This document shows positions 1 to 5,308 of a DNA stretch of 5,308 nt, piece by piece (the stretch's first letter is position 1; every line of letters begins with the position of its first letter). Source of the stretch: Tissierellia bacterium. GTDB taxonomy: Bacteria > Bacillota > Clostridia > Tissierellales > Dethiosulfatibacteraceae. The stretch spans positions 1-5,308 of the forward strand of contig SKID01000123.1 of NCBI GenBank assembly GCA_007116605.1, in the 5' to 3' direction. Both the position numbers and the translations under genes were made by a program. The notes below the pieces were generated by a model that was not told where the DNA came from, searched no databases, and was given only the letters and a program-made list of their open reading frames with translations.

Positions 1-465
1 CCAGAAATCAACAAATTGTTGCATTTAGCAAAAGTTTTTGGAGTGACTGTGGATTGGCTGCTATCAGAAAGTGAACCAGTAGAAGAAAAAACAGAAGCAC
101 TTGCGAGGACTGATTTAGACAAAAATACTTCGCGAATAGACTCGATGCTAGATTACATTGGCAAACTATTTCGTAGATTTGGGTGGTTAATTGGTGTATA
201 TATAGCGATTGGTGGTCTTGGATTTACTATAATAGGATTATTGACAAGGATAATAACCAACAGCATGTTTCAAAATGATGATGATGTGTGGCTTGATGAG
301 TTTGGAAATATCATATCGGGTCCAGATGAAATGGTTTCAAGTCTTATAACTAATAATCCAGTGGCAACAATGGGGACAGCATTATTGGGTGTAGGGATTT
401 TATTAATCATCACAGGCATCATAGTGGCAATTGTTTTGAAAAAAAGACAGAATCAAAATAGTTGA
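1..465 (+). CDS. XRE-family regulator with two C-terminal membrane helices (5' end missing)
   Basis: The frame is open from base 1, so the gene begins upstream; the TTG at 16 is internal and not a credible start. The first visible residues (PEINKLLHLAKVFGVTVDWL, then LSE) match the last helices of an HTH_3/Cro-C1 DNA-binding domain, where 'LAxxFGVTVDxLL' is characteristic. The recognition helix itself is off-window. Counting from the first codon, a charged linker covers about residues 22-60. Hydrophobic segments at about 61-85 and 121-146 look like membrane helices, separated by an acidic loop (NDDDVWLDEFG). The tail is basic (LKKRQNQNS). A cytoplasmic DNA-binding domain tethered to the membrane by a hairpin is a known arrangement in Bacillota; target and signal are unknown. 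Two in-frame stops follow each other (TGA 463-465, TAG 466-468). The family call is firm; any role is inference. [confidence not stated in the original; 0 is a placeholder]. Confidence 0.
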   Translation, partial: PEINKLLHLAKVFGVTVDWLLSESEPVEEKTEALARTDLDKNTSRIDSMLDYIGKLFRRFGWLIGVYIAIGGLGFTIIGLLTRIITNSMFQNDDDVWLDEFGNIISGPDEMVSSLITNNPVATMGTALLGVGILLIITGIIVAIVLKKRQNQNS

Positions 466-491
466 TAGCAGTCAAGGATAATTGGTAAAGC

Positions 492-563
492 AACCAATAT
501 TTAGACACTAACAATCACCCCCTAGATAGATGGAGGGTGGTTGTTTAGTGTCTATAGTTGGTT
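492..563. repeat. Long imperfect inverted repeat, candidate terminator of the XRE gene
   Basis: The core arms are 502-522 and 532-554. They start and end with tagacactaa / ttagtgtcta and pair over about 21 positions with one G-U pair (515-540) and single-base bulges at 534 and 544. The loop is about 9 bases. The pairing resumes outside the core with aaccaa (492-497) against ttggtt (558-563). It starts 26 bases after the XRE stop, where a terminator is expected. However, no T-run follows either arm, so a classical intrinsic terminator is not supported. It could instead be a degenerate terminator, an RNA-processing hairpin, or a member of a dispersed palindromic repeat family. The structure is directly visible; the function is inference. 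Confidence 0.6.
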
Positions 564-588
564 CTAATTGTATAGAAGAGAGTTAGAA

Positions 589-737
589 ATGCAGGAAAGG
601 ATTTTCTTTTTTTAGAATCAACAAACACCTTATTGTTGCGTAATCAAAAAATACTTGATATTATAGATTTATATCTAAAACTAAAAGATGGATTTGTATT
701 ATTTAATTCAGCTCGTATTAAATTATATGATGTATAG
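589..737 (+). pseudogene. Possible small ORF broken by a frameshift at a T-run
   Basis: ATG 589 lies 6 bases after a purine-rich GAGAG (578-582). It reads eight codons (MQERIFFF) and stops at TAG 613-615, inside the end of a seven-T run (607-613). In the -1 frame the sequence stays open from 576 to the TAG at 735-737 and reads ..LESTNTLLLRNQKIL.., ending in FNSARIKLYDV. One extra T, or a -1 slip, would join the two into a 49-residue protein. In the last 31 codons (642-734) every G or C falls in codon position 1 or 2 and none in position 3, which is a coding-like pattern. I recognise no family. It could be a decayed gene fragment, a real small gene with a frameshift or a sequencing error in the T-run, or chance in AT-rich DNA. 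Confidence 0.25.
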
Positions 738-767
738 TTACTTCTTTGCGGTACATCAAAAAAACTG

Positions 768-775
768 AAAGGATG
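768..775 (+). promoter_or_regulatory. Shine-Dalgarno site that favours GTG 782 as S-component start
   Basis: AAAGGATG at 768-775 is the only clear ribosome-binding-like sequence near this gene's start. It would be too close to ATG 773, which it overlaps, and too far from ATG 794. It is about 8 bases (counted from AAAGGA) from GTG 782. The longer reading from TTG 746 has no comparable site and would add 12 mostly charged residues. Confidence 0.55.
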
Positions 776-781
776 AAGAAC

Positions 782-1321
782 GTGAACTATAATATGAAAG
801 ATATTACATATAGTGCTATGACTGCAGCCGCTATGAATGTACTCAGCTATTTAACAGTGCCGTTAGTTGTAGCTATCCCAATTCCAGGGCTAAGAAACTT
901 AGTGGTGGCACCATTTTATGGAATACTCATGGCTCTGGCTTTGATTAGAATTGACAAAAATGGTTTATTTACTTTAATCTCTGCTTTCACTGGAGCGGTA
1001 CTCATTTTTATATCCCCTGTCATTCTGGGATTTTTGTTTATTAGTGGCATCGTAGCGGATGCTTTTTATTATATATTTCAGCATGGGTTTTCAAAGCACA
1101 CTCGCATAATAATAGCATCGGGCTTATATATGGCTGTGATGGCGGTTGTAGGAGCTTTATTTGGAGCTTTGTTTCTGGGAGAAATGCCTTTAGGTGATTT
1201 GTTCCGTAGCACTCCAGTGTTAGTGATCGTGGCTATTTTGTGTGGAGTGACTGGAAGTCTTGGAGCTATGCTAGGTATACGTATTGGGAAAGAATTTAAA
1301 CGTACAAATATTATGCGTTAA
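782..1321 (+). CDS. ECF transporter S component (substrate-binding membrane protein), substrate unassigned
   Basis: This is the substrate-specific membrane subunit of an energy-coupling factor importer. From GTG 782 it is 179 residues, the normal size for an S component (about 170-210). Six hydrophobic segments are visible at about residues 8-30, 39-56, 62-80, 81-99, 108-132 and 144-168. The N-terminus MKDITYSAMTAAAMNVLSYL is typical of S components and includes an AxxxA spacing (A12/A16) in helix 1, the kind of small-residue motif known to pack against the T subunit. Glycine-rich helix 6 (GVTGSLGAMLGIRIG) precedes a basic C-terminus. The T component starts 12 bases after its stop and the fused ATPase follows, so it belongs to a dedicated (group I-like) module. 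The MptD, YkoE or ThiW-like groups are possible, but I cannot assign a substrate; a vitamin or similar small molecule is usual. A TTG start at 746 is the main alternative. Confidence 0.82.
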   Translation: MNYNMKDITYSAMTAAAMNVLSYLTVPLVVAIPIPGLRNLVVAPFYGILMALALIRIDKNGLFTLISAFTGAVLIFISPVILGFLFISGIVADAFYYIFQHGFSKHTRIIIASGLYMAVMAVVGALFGALFLGEMPLGDLFRSTPVLVIVAILCGVTGSLGAMLGIRIGKEFKRTNIMR

Positions 1322-1333
1322 GTAGGTGAATCA

Positions 1334-2029
1334 ATGCAAGATTTGGCTTTTTCTGGTGTAGCTTCTTTTGTAAGATTACTGCATCCGATTATTAAATTAA
1401 CGACTACATTAACTATTTTCATCTATGCCCTTGCTACACCCAGCCCTGTAGCTTTGGTCTTGTATTTATTGATTCTTTGGGTTTTTCTTTTGAGTGTGGG
1501 TCTTGGCAGTCAAATCAGAGGACCATTGCCCTATGTTAGTGGAGTTGCTCTTCTGGTGTTCGTCTTAGGTTGGATGTTTGGAGGTATGTTTGAGACAGCG
1601 TTAGCAGCAGCTTTACGGTTCTTTTATCTTTTCTTTTCATTCATTTTGTTTGTGGGGTCGACAAGTCCTAACGAGTTTATTCGAGCCGTTAATCAATTGA
1701 GATTACCTTGGAAGTTGCAAGTGGGCTTGTTAATTACCATGAGATTTATTCCAGTATTGAAGGAAGATATGACGAAGATTATGCAGTCTTTTTCTCTGAG
1801 AGTGAGCAAAGATAAGCGAAGTATAAGGCTGATGTATCGTGCCTTATTGGTACCATTCTTGTTTCGAATGATGAATCTTTCGGATCAGGTTTCTATGAAT
1901 TTGCAGATGCGTGGATTCGGACCGACACAACATCATATCCGTTATCGGGATGTATCTTTCAGCATTTATGATCTAATCTTTATGATGACAAATTTAGCTA
2001 TAATGGGGATGATTCGATGGAAATTTTAA
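1334..2029 (+). CDS. ECF transporter transmembrane coupling protein (EcfT/CbiQ family)
   Basis: This is the T component: a membrane scaffold that links the S component to the ATPases and transmits movement from ATP hydrolysis. It has 231 residues, slightly shorter than the common 250-270. The start 'SFVRLLHPIIKLTTTLTIFI' is the usual EcfT opening ('..LDPRxKL..'). Hydrophobic helices lie at about 22-55 and 67-110, and a final one at about 209-228. The cytoplasmic coupling region spans about 112-200. It holds the second Arg motif (MRGF, R193), which matches the family 'ARGF', while the first motif appears only as SLRVSK (R156) and is degenerate. The start ATG 1334 has TAGGTGA (1323-1329) four bases upstream. 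The gene overlaps the ATPase gene by 13 bases, so translational coupling is likely. The call is strong from both motif and context. Confidence 0.9.
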   Translation: MQDLAFSGVASFVRLLHPIIKLTTTLTIFIYALATPSPVALVLYLLILWVFLLSVGLGSQIRGPLPYVSGVALLVFVLGWMFGGMFETALAAALRFFYLFFSFILFVGSTSPNEFIRAVNQLRLPWKLQVGLLITMRFIPVLKEDMTKIMQSFSLRVSKDKRSIRLMYRALLVPFLFRMMNLSDQVSMNLQMRGFGPTQHHIRYRDVSFSIYDLIFMMTNLAIMGMIRWKF

Positions 2030-3468
2030 AAGTATGCCAGCTTACTTATACCCTTCCAGAACATGATGAAGCATTGCTTAATGAGATCAGCTTTTCTCTT
2101 CAAACAGGAGAGTTTGTTCTCTTGAGTGGAGAAAGTGGCAGTGGTAAGTCTACATTATTGAAGTGCCTAAATGGGGTTATTCCACATTTTTGGTTAGGTG
2201 AAGTATCGGGTGACGTCCACCTTAATGGTCAGTCGGTGAGCTTGTTTAGTCCTGTGGATTTGATGACGCGTATTGGAACCGTGTGGCAAGATGTAGATGC
2301 TCAAGTTATGCATTTAACTGTAGAAGATGAACTGGTCTTCGGAATGGAAAACCTGGGTGTGCCTTTAGTGGAAATGGAAGAACGTCTTAACCAACTGAAG
2401 GATATAGTCAAAGTAAATCTTAACTCAGTGGTGGAAAATCTATCCGGTGGACAGAAACAGCGGCTTGTAATTGCCTCAATATTGGCGACATTGCCTCAAA
2501 TTATTTTATTAGATGAGCCTCTAGCCAATCTAGATATTTCAAGTGCTTTAAAATTACTCAAATTACTCAAAGAACTGACGAAACAAGGAAAAACAGTTGT
2601 GGTTGCTGAACACCGTTTGGACCTAATAAGTTCTTATGCAGATCGGCTGTTATATCTTAAGAATGGAAAAATCCAATATGACTGGAGTGATACACAAGAT
2701 ATTCTTGCAGAAGATCGTCGGAAGAACTTACCTTCAAGATTAATGAGAAAAAGTACGGAAACCTCTTCAAACCTAGCGATTGAACTTCAGAGATTAACGT
2801 ATAGATTTGGAAAAGATCCTGTGTTGAGGGATGTGAGTTTGAGGGTTCAACAGGGAGAGAGACTAGTCATTTTAGGAGAAAATGGCAGCGGCAAATCAAC
2901 GTTAATGAAAGTTTTAGCTGGATTATATCAAGGTAAGCGCCTTAGTTTTGAAGTTTTTAAATTATTGAGTCAGCCATATAAATTGAAAAAGCCCTCGTTT
3001 AAAAGAGGATGCGTGGGTTTGGTTTTCCAAAATCCTAATCACCAGCTTTTTATGGAAAGTGTATATCAAGAAGTGGCTTTGGGGGCGGTTAATCCCAAGA
3101 GAGTAGATTACTTCCTTGAGTTATTCGGATTGATGGAACTAAAAGACTTACATCCTCTAGTCCTCAGTCAAGGTCAAAAACGTCTGCTAGCAACAGCTGC
3201 TGTGGCTGCAGCAGAGATGCCCATATTGTTATTAGATGAGCCTACAATTGGCCAAGATTATGAGCATTTACATAATCTGATTCACGTGGTGAATCGTCTC
3301 AACACAGAACAAAACACCACTGTTTTGACTGTGACTCATGATCAGCAAGCGGCATACGCCCTAGCCGATCGTGTGATTATCATGGACAAAGGAAAAATTA
3401 TAGAAGAAGGAGACCAAGACTTGGTAACTGCGTATTTCAAACGTCAAACTAACAATGTCGGTTGTTAA
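2017..3468 (+). CDS. ECF transporter ATPase with two fused ABC domains (EcfA-EcfA' type)
   Basis: This 483-residue protein carries both nucleotide-binding domains of the importer in one chain, as in YkoD-like proteins; separate EcfA1 and EcfA2 are about 280 residues each. Domain 1 (about 1-228): Walker A GESGSGKST 38-46, Q-loop Q91, signature LSGGQKQR 142-149, Walker B IILLDEP with D166/E167, H-loop H199. A linker of about 25 residues follows. Domain 2 (about 255-475): Walker A GENGSGKST 287-295, Q-loop FQNPNHQ with Q338, signature LSQGQKRL 383-390, Walker B ILLLDEPT with D407/E408, H-loop H441. All catalytic residues are present in both halves; only the second signature departs from LSGGQ. 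ATG 2017 lies inside the end of the T gene, with GGGGATGA (2005-2012) four bases upstream. It acts at the inner membrane face on the two coupling helices of the T protein. The stop is TAA 3466-3468, and no terminator hairpin follows before the next gene. Confidence 0.95.
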   Translation: MEILKVCQLTYTLPEHDEALLNEISFSLQTGEFVLLSGESGSGKSTLLKCLNGVIPHFWLGEVSGDVHLNGQSVSLFSPVDLMTRIGTVWQDVDAQVMHLTVEDELVFGMENLGVPLVEMEERLNQLKDIVKVNLNSVVENLSGGQKQRLVIASILATLPQIILLDEPLANLDISSALKLLKLLKELTKQGKTVVVAEHRLDLISSYADRLLYLKNGKIQYDWSDTQDILAEDRRKNLPSRLMRKSTETSSNLAIELQRLTYRFGKDPVLRDVSLRVQQGERLVILGENGSGKSTLMKVLAGLYQGKRLSFEVFKLLSQPYKLKKPSFKRGCVGLVFQNPNHQLFMESVYQEVALGAVNPKRVDYFLELFGLMELKDLHPLVLSQGQKRLLATAAVAAAEMPILLLDEPTIGQDYEHLHNLIHVVNRLNTEQNTTVLTVTHDQQAAYALADRVIIMDKGKIIEEGDQDLVTAYFKRQTNNVGC

Positions 3469-3482
3469 CTTAATCCAATCTC

Positions 3483-3511
3483 TTTACACATTTTAACTTC
3501 TCATGTACAAT
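3483..3511 (+). promoter_or_regulatory. Predicted sigma-A promoter of the downstream sensor-regulator gene
   Basis: TTTACA (3483-3488) and TACAAT (3506-3511) are each one base from consensus and separated by exactly 17 bases. They sit 31 bases before the ATG at 3543, giving an expected RNA start near 3518. A 7-base direct repeat TTAACTT occurs at 3465-3471 (upstream of the -35) and again at 3493-3499 (in the spacer). This could be a regulator half-site pair, but it is short enough to be chance in AT-rich DNA. The promoter implies that the regulator can be expressed independently of the ECF operon. Confidence 0.6.
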
Positions 3512-3542
3512 AAGACACAGATATTTCACATTGAGGGTTTAT

Positions 3543-5308
3543 ATGAGAAATTGGTTGATGAATAACAAATATTTCTTTAAAGTATGGCTATTCGTTTCGA
3601 TAGCTATTTTTTTGGTGGTATATGTGTTGTCATTTGTACTGTATAGAAATTTTGAACAAAAGACACTAGATAGCATTCATTCGGTGAATGTGGAAATGAT
3701 GAATGAGACTAGTAGAATGAACGCTTTTATGGCGAGAAACATTATATTAACAGGCATGCATTTGCTCTATGAACCATTGATTCAAAATATGCTAACGCAA
3801 GAAGACATTAGAAATTTTGATGTGGTATTAGGGATAAGAAGGCTAGATGCGATTCAGTCTATGGGGGAGCATATTCATTCGGTGTTTATCTATAATCCCA
3901 ATTTGTCCATGGTATTTGCTTCTTCAAATTATGATTCCACCCCTATGGGTAGATTTAAAGATCAAGGTTTAAAAGAGTTGGTTCAGAGAAGAAATGTTTA
4001 TGGACTGTTTCCAACACCTCGATGGATGGGTGAAGATAGCAAGAAAGAGCCAGTGTATTCTTTTGTTTTTTCAAATAGCAACCTATACAGCAATCGACCT
4101 GGGGCCATTGTGATCAATGTTAATTTGGGATGGCTTGTGGAGATTGATTCTCAAAGTGGAGAAAATGCTGAGTTTATAATTTATGACCAAGAGTATAGAG
4201 TGGTATACAATAATCAATTGGATCGGTTTTTAGAGTCAGCAAGTCATCTTCCGTATGTCCAAAGATTGAAGGAAAAACAAAAGGTATCTGGGTATTTTAT
4301 AGATGATGTGAAAGGGGTCAAATCTTTAATCGTCTATAGCAGGCCGGAAAATCAATCATGGACTTTTGTTAGGGTGATGCCCTATGAGTCGATTATCTTT
4401 GGTTTGCGTCAAATGAGAGATAGCACAGTCTATATGAGTGGGTTAATTCTCATGCTTGGCCTAACCGGTGCTTATTTTCTAACGCGAAAAATATATGATC
4501 CAATTGGCAGACTGGTATCCAATTTGACCATTCGCAATATACCGGAAGGGAAAGACGAACTATCTCACTTAGCAGATTATTTTAATAATTTAAAGCAAAA
4601 CACTCAAGTGCTAACTTCAAAAAATGAAGCCTATTTATCTGAGTTACAACAGAAATTAATGAGAGAAATTGTTTTTGGGAATTTAAAAAATGAACAAGAA
4701 ATTAGAAATGTTCTTTTAGAGTATCAAATTCCTGTATCACCGAAAGGAGACTACTATATGGTATTATGCCGACATGGGCGATTAGCAGGTTCTTCTGGTG
4801 CAAAAGGTTATTTTGATGAGGAAATATTTAGAGATTATATTGAGGATGATTCGGTACATATCTTTCATAAAATGTCTGACCAAAAATTTGCTCAATTTAT
4901 TGAAAGCATGAGTATGAATGGATGTAATGCGTTTGCTGTAGATAAGCAGATTTATTCAGTCTATGATTTTTCAAAAGCCTATAAGCAACTATTAAAAGGT
5001 ATTCAGGACCAAATTTTTTATCCCAAGGGATATGTGATTAATATTCATGAAGCAAAAAGATTGGAAAAAGCAGCTTATCCCATTGATAAAGAAAAAGCGG
5101 TTATTCAAAAAATAAGAAAAGGCAATTTAGAAGAAGCCCAAACAGAAATGTTACTATTCCTCAAAGATATTAAACGCTTTTCTTATGAGTTCTTTAAGTT
5201 TTACTTAGTTCGATTCCTGTATAGTTTGCAAAACTTAGTTTCAGAACTGGATATAAAATCATATATTCAAGAAAGCCAATGGATGCAAAGAGATTATTTT
5301 GAAAATCA
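3543..5308 (+). CDS. Membrane-anchored AraC-type sensor regulator (3' end missing)
   Basis: The frame is open for 588 codons from ATG 3543 to the window edge, with no stop. GAGGG (3533-3537) lies five bases before the ATG. A membrane helix at about residues 12-34 is followed by an extracytoplasmic region (about 35-293) with Cache-like elements such as HSVFIYNP (about 112-119) and AIVINVNLGWL (188-198). A second membrane helix covers about 295-313, then a HAMP-like juxtamembrane YDPIGRL (318-324). A helical stretch at about 345-395 (KNEAYLSELQQKLMREIVFG from 360) leads into a cytoplasmic domain. This order is typical of large Bacillota AraC-family proteins of roughly 750 residues, whose C-terminal HTH pair would lie beyond the window. 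They sense an extracellular, often sugar-related, signal and activate adjacent transport genes. No HTH is visible here, so the AraC assignment is inference; a histidine kinase is the main alternative but fits the linker less well. Confidence 0.8.
   Translation, partial: MRNWLMNNKYFFKVWLFVSIAIFLVVYVLSFVLYRNFEQKTLDSIHSVNVEMMNETSRMNAFMARNIILTGMHLLYEPLIQNMLTQEDIRNFDVVLGIRRLDAIQSMGEHIHSVFIYNPNLSMVFASSNYDSTPMGRFKDQGLKELVQRRNVYGLFPTPRWMGEDSKKEPVYSFVFSNSNLYSNRPGAIVINVNLGWLVEIDSQSGENAEFIIYDQEYRVVYNNQLDRFLESASHLPYVQRLKEKQKVSGYFIDDVKGVKSLIVYSRPENQSWTFVRVMPYESIIFGLRQMRDSTVYMSGLILMLGLTGAYFLTRKIYDPIGRLVSNLTIRNIPEGKDELSHLADYFNNLKQNTQVLTSKNEAYLSELQQKLMREIVFGNLKNEQEIRNVLLEYQIPVSPKGDYYMVLCRHGRLAGSSGAKGYFDEEIFRDYIEDDSVHIFHKMSDQKFAQFIESMSMNGCNAFAVDKQIYSVYDFSKAYKQLLKGIQDQIFYPKGYVINIHEAKRLEKAAYPIDKEKAVIQKIRKGNLEEAQTEMLLFLKDIKRFSYEFFKFYLVRFLYSLQNLVSELDIKSYIQESQWMQRDYFEN

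Larger units (their letters stand above)
466..781. other. AT-rich intergenic region upstream of the ECF operon
   Basis: This 316-base stretch has no intact recognised gene on either strand. It contains the inverted repeat at 492-563, a small hairpin (attggt 481-486 with accaat 493-498), a frameshifted small ORF (589-737), and AT-rich sequence before the S-component gene. I looked for TPP, FMN, preQ1 and cobalamin riboswitch signatures, which often precede ECF transporter genes, and recognise none. No strong sigma-A promoter stands out. The best weak candidates are TTGTAT (694-699) with TATTAA (716-721) at 16-base spacing, and an isolated TTGATA (655-660) without a good -10. The operon promoter must lie here, or transcription reads through from upstream; sequence alone does not decide. 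[confidence not stated in the original; 0 is a placeholder]. Confidence 0.

Noticed and set aside
16..18. TTG at 16 as the start of the XRE gene
   Set aside because: The same frame is open to base 1 and codes for HTH_3 sequence (PEINK) before the TTG, so the gene is truncated by the window edge.
593..613. Intrinsic terminator formed by aggaaa/ttttct-like stem and the seven-T run
   Set aside because: The stem is about six pairs with only one G-C pair and one G-U pair, too weak to support a terminator call.
746..781. N-terminal extension of the S component from TTG 746
   Set aside because: There is no ribosome-binding site before 746, the added residues are highly charged and unlike S-component N-termini, and a good site favours GTG 782.
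466..781. Riboswitch upstream of the ECF operon
   Set aside because: I looked for conserved elements of TPP, FMN, preQ1 and cobalamin classes and found none; a covariance-model scan would be decisive.
2551..2568. Exact 9-base tandem repeat aaattactc in the ATPase gene
   Set aside because: It encodes KLLKLL in a helix whose length matches the usual ABC family spacing between Walker B and the H-loop, so it is ordinary helix repetition and not an insertion.
1..5308. CRISPR array, tRNA, rRNA or insertion sequence
   Set aside because: No regularly spaced direct repeats, no recognisable tRNA or rRNA segments and no transposase-like reading frame are visible.

Overview
The window looks like chromosomal DNA from a low-GC member of the Bacillota, probably Clostridia or Paenibacillus-like. 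This rests on AT-rich codon use, Shine-Dalgarno sites before the genes, a GTG start, a very large membrane-anchored AraC-type regulator, and an XRE regulator with a membrane tail. No species can be named from the sequence alone. All recognised genes lie on the + strand.

Layout: (1) 1-465 is the 3' part of an XRE-type regulator: the end of its helix-turn-helix domain followed by two membrane helices. (2) 466-781 is AT-rich and holds no intact recognised gene. It contains a long imperfect inverted repeat (492-563) and a trace of a small, apparently frameshifted ORF (589-737). (3) 782-3468 is a tight three-gene operon for an energy-coupling factor (ECF) vitamin/micronutrient importer: substrate-binding S component, transmembrane T component, and one polypeptide carrying both ATPase domains. 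(4) 3469-3542 is a short spacer with a good sigma-A-type promoter. (5) 3543 to the right edge is an open reading frame of at least 588 codons with no stop inside the window. It has a sensor-regulator architecture: membrane helix, extracytoplasmic Cache-like domain, membrane helix, cytoplasmic part. Its DNA-binding end is presumably outside the window.

How the parts work together: the three ECF proteins make up a complete, self-contained importer. The S protein captures the substrate, the T protein couples it to the ATPases, and the fused two-domain ATPase drives transport. The substrate is not evident from sequence; no riboswitch that I recognise precedes the operon and no biosynthetic gene adjoins it. 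The downstream regulator has its own promoter and is more likely the first gene of the next (off-window) unit, often sugar uptake for this architecture, than the regulator of the ECF operon.

I found no convincing new biological system. The most useful leads are the unassigned S component, the small frameshifted ORF upstream of it, and the long inverted repeat with a competing alternative hairpin.
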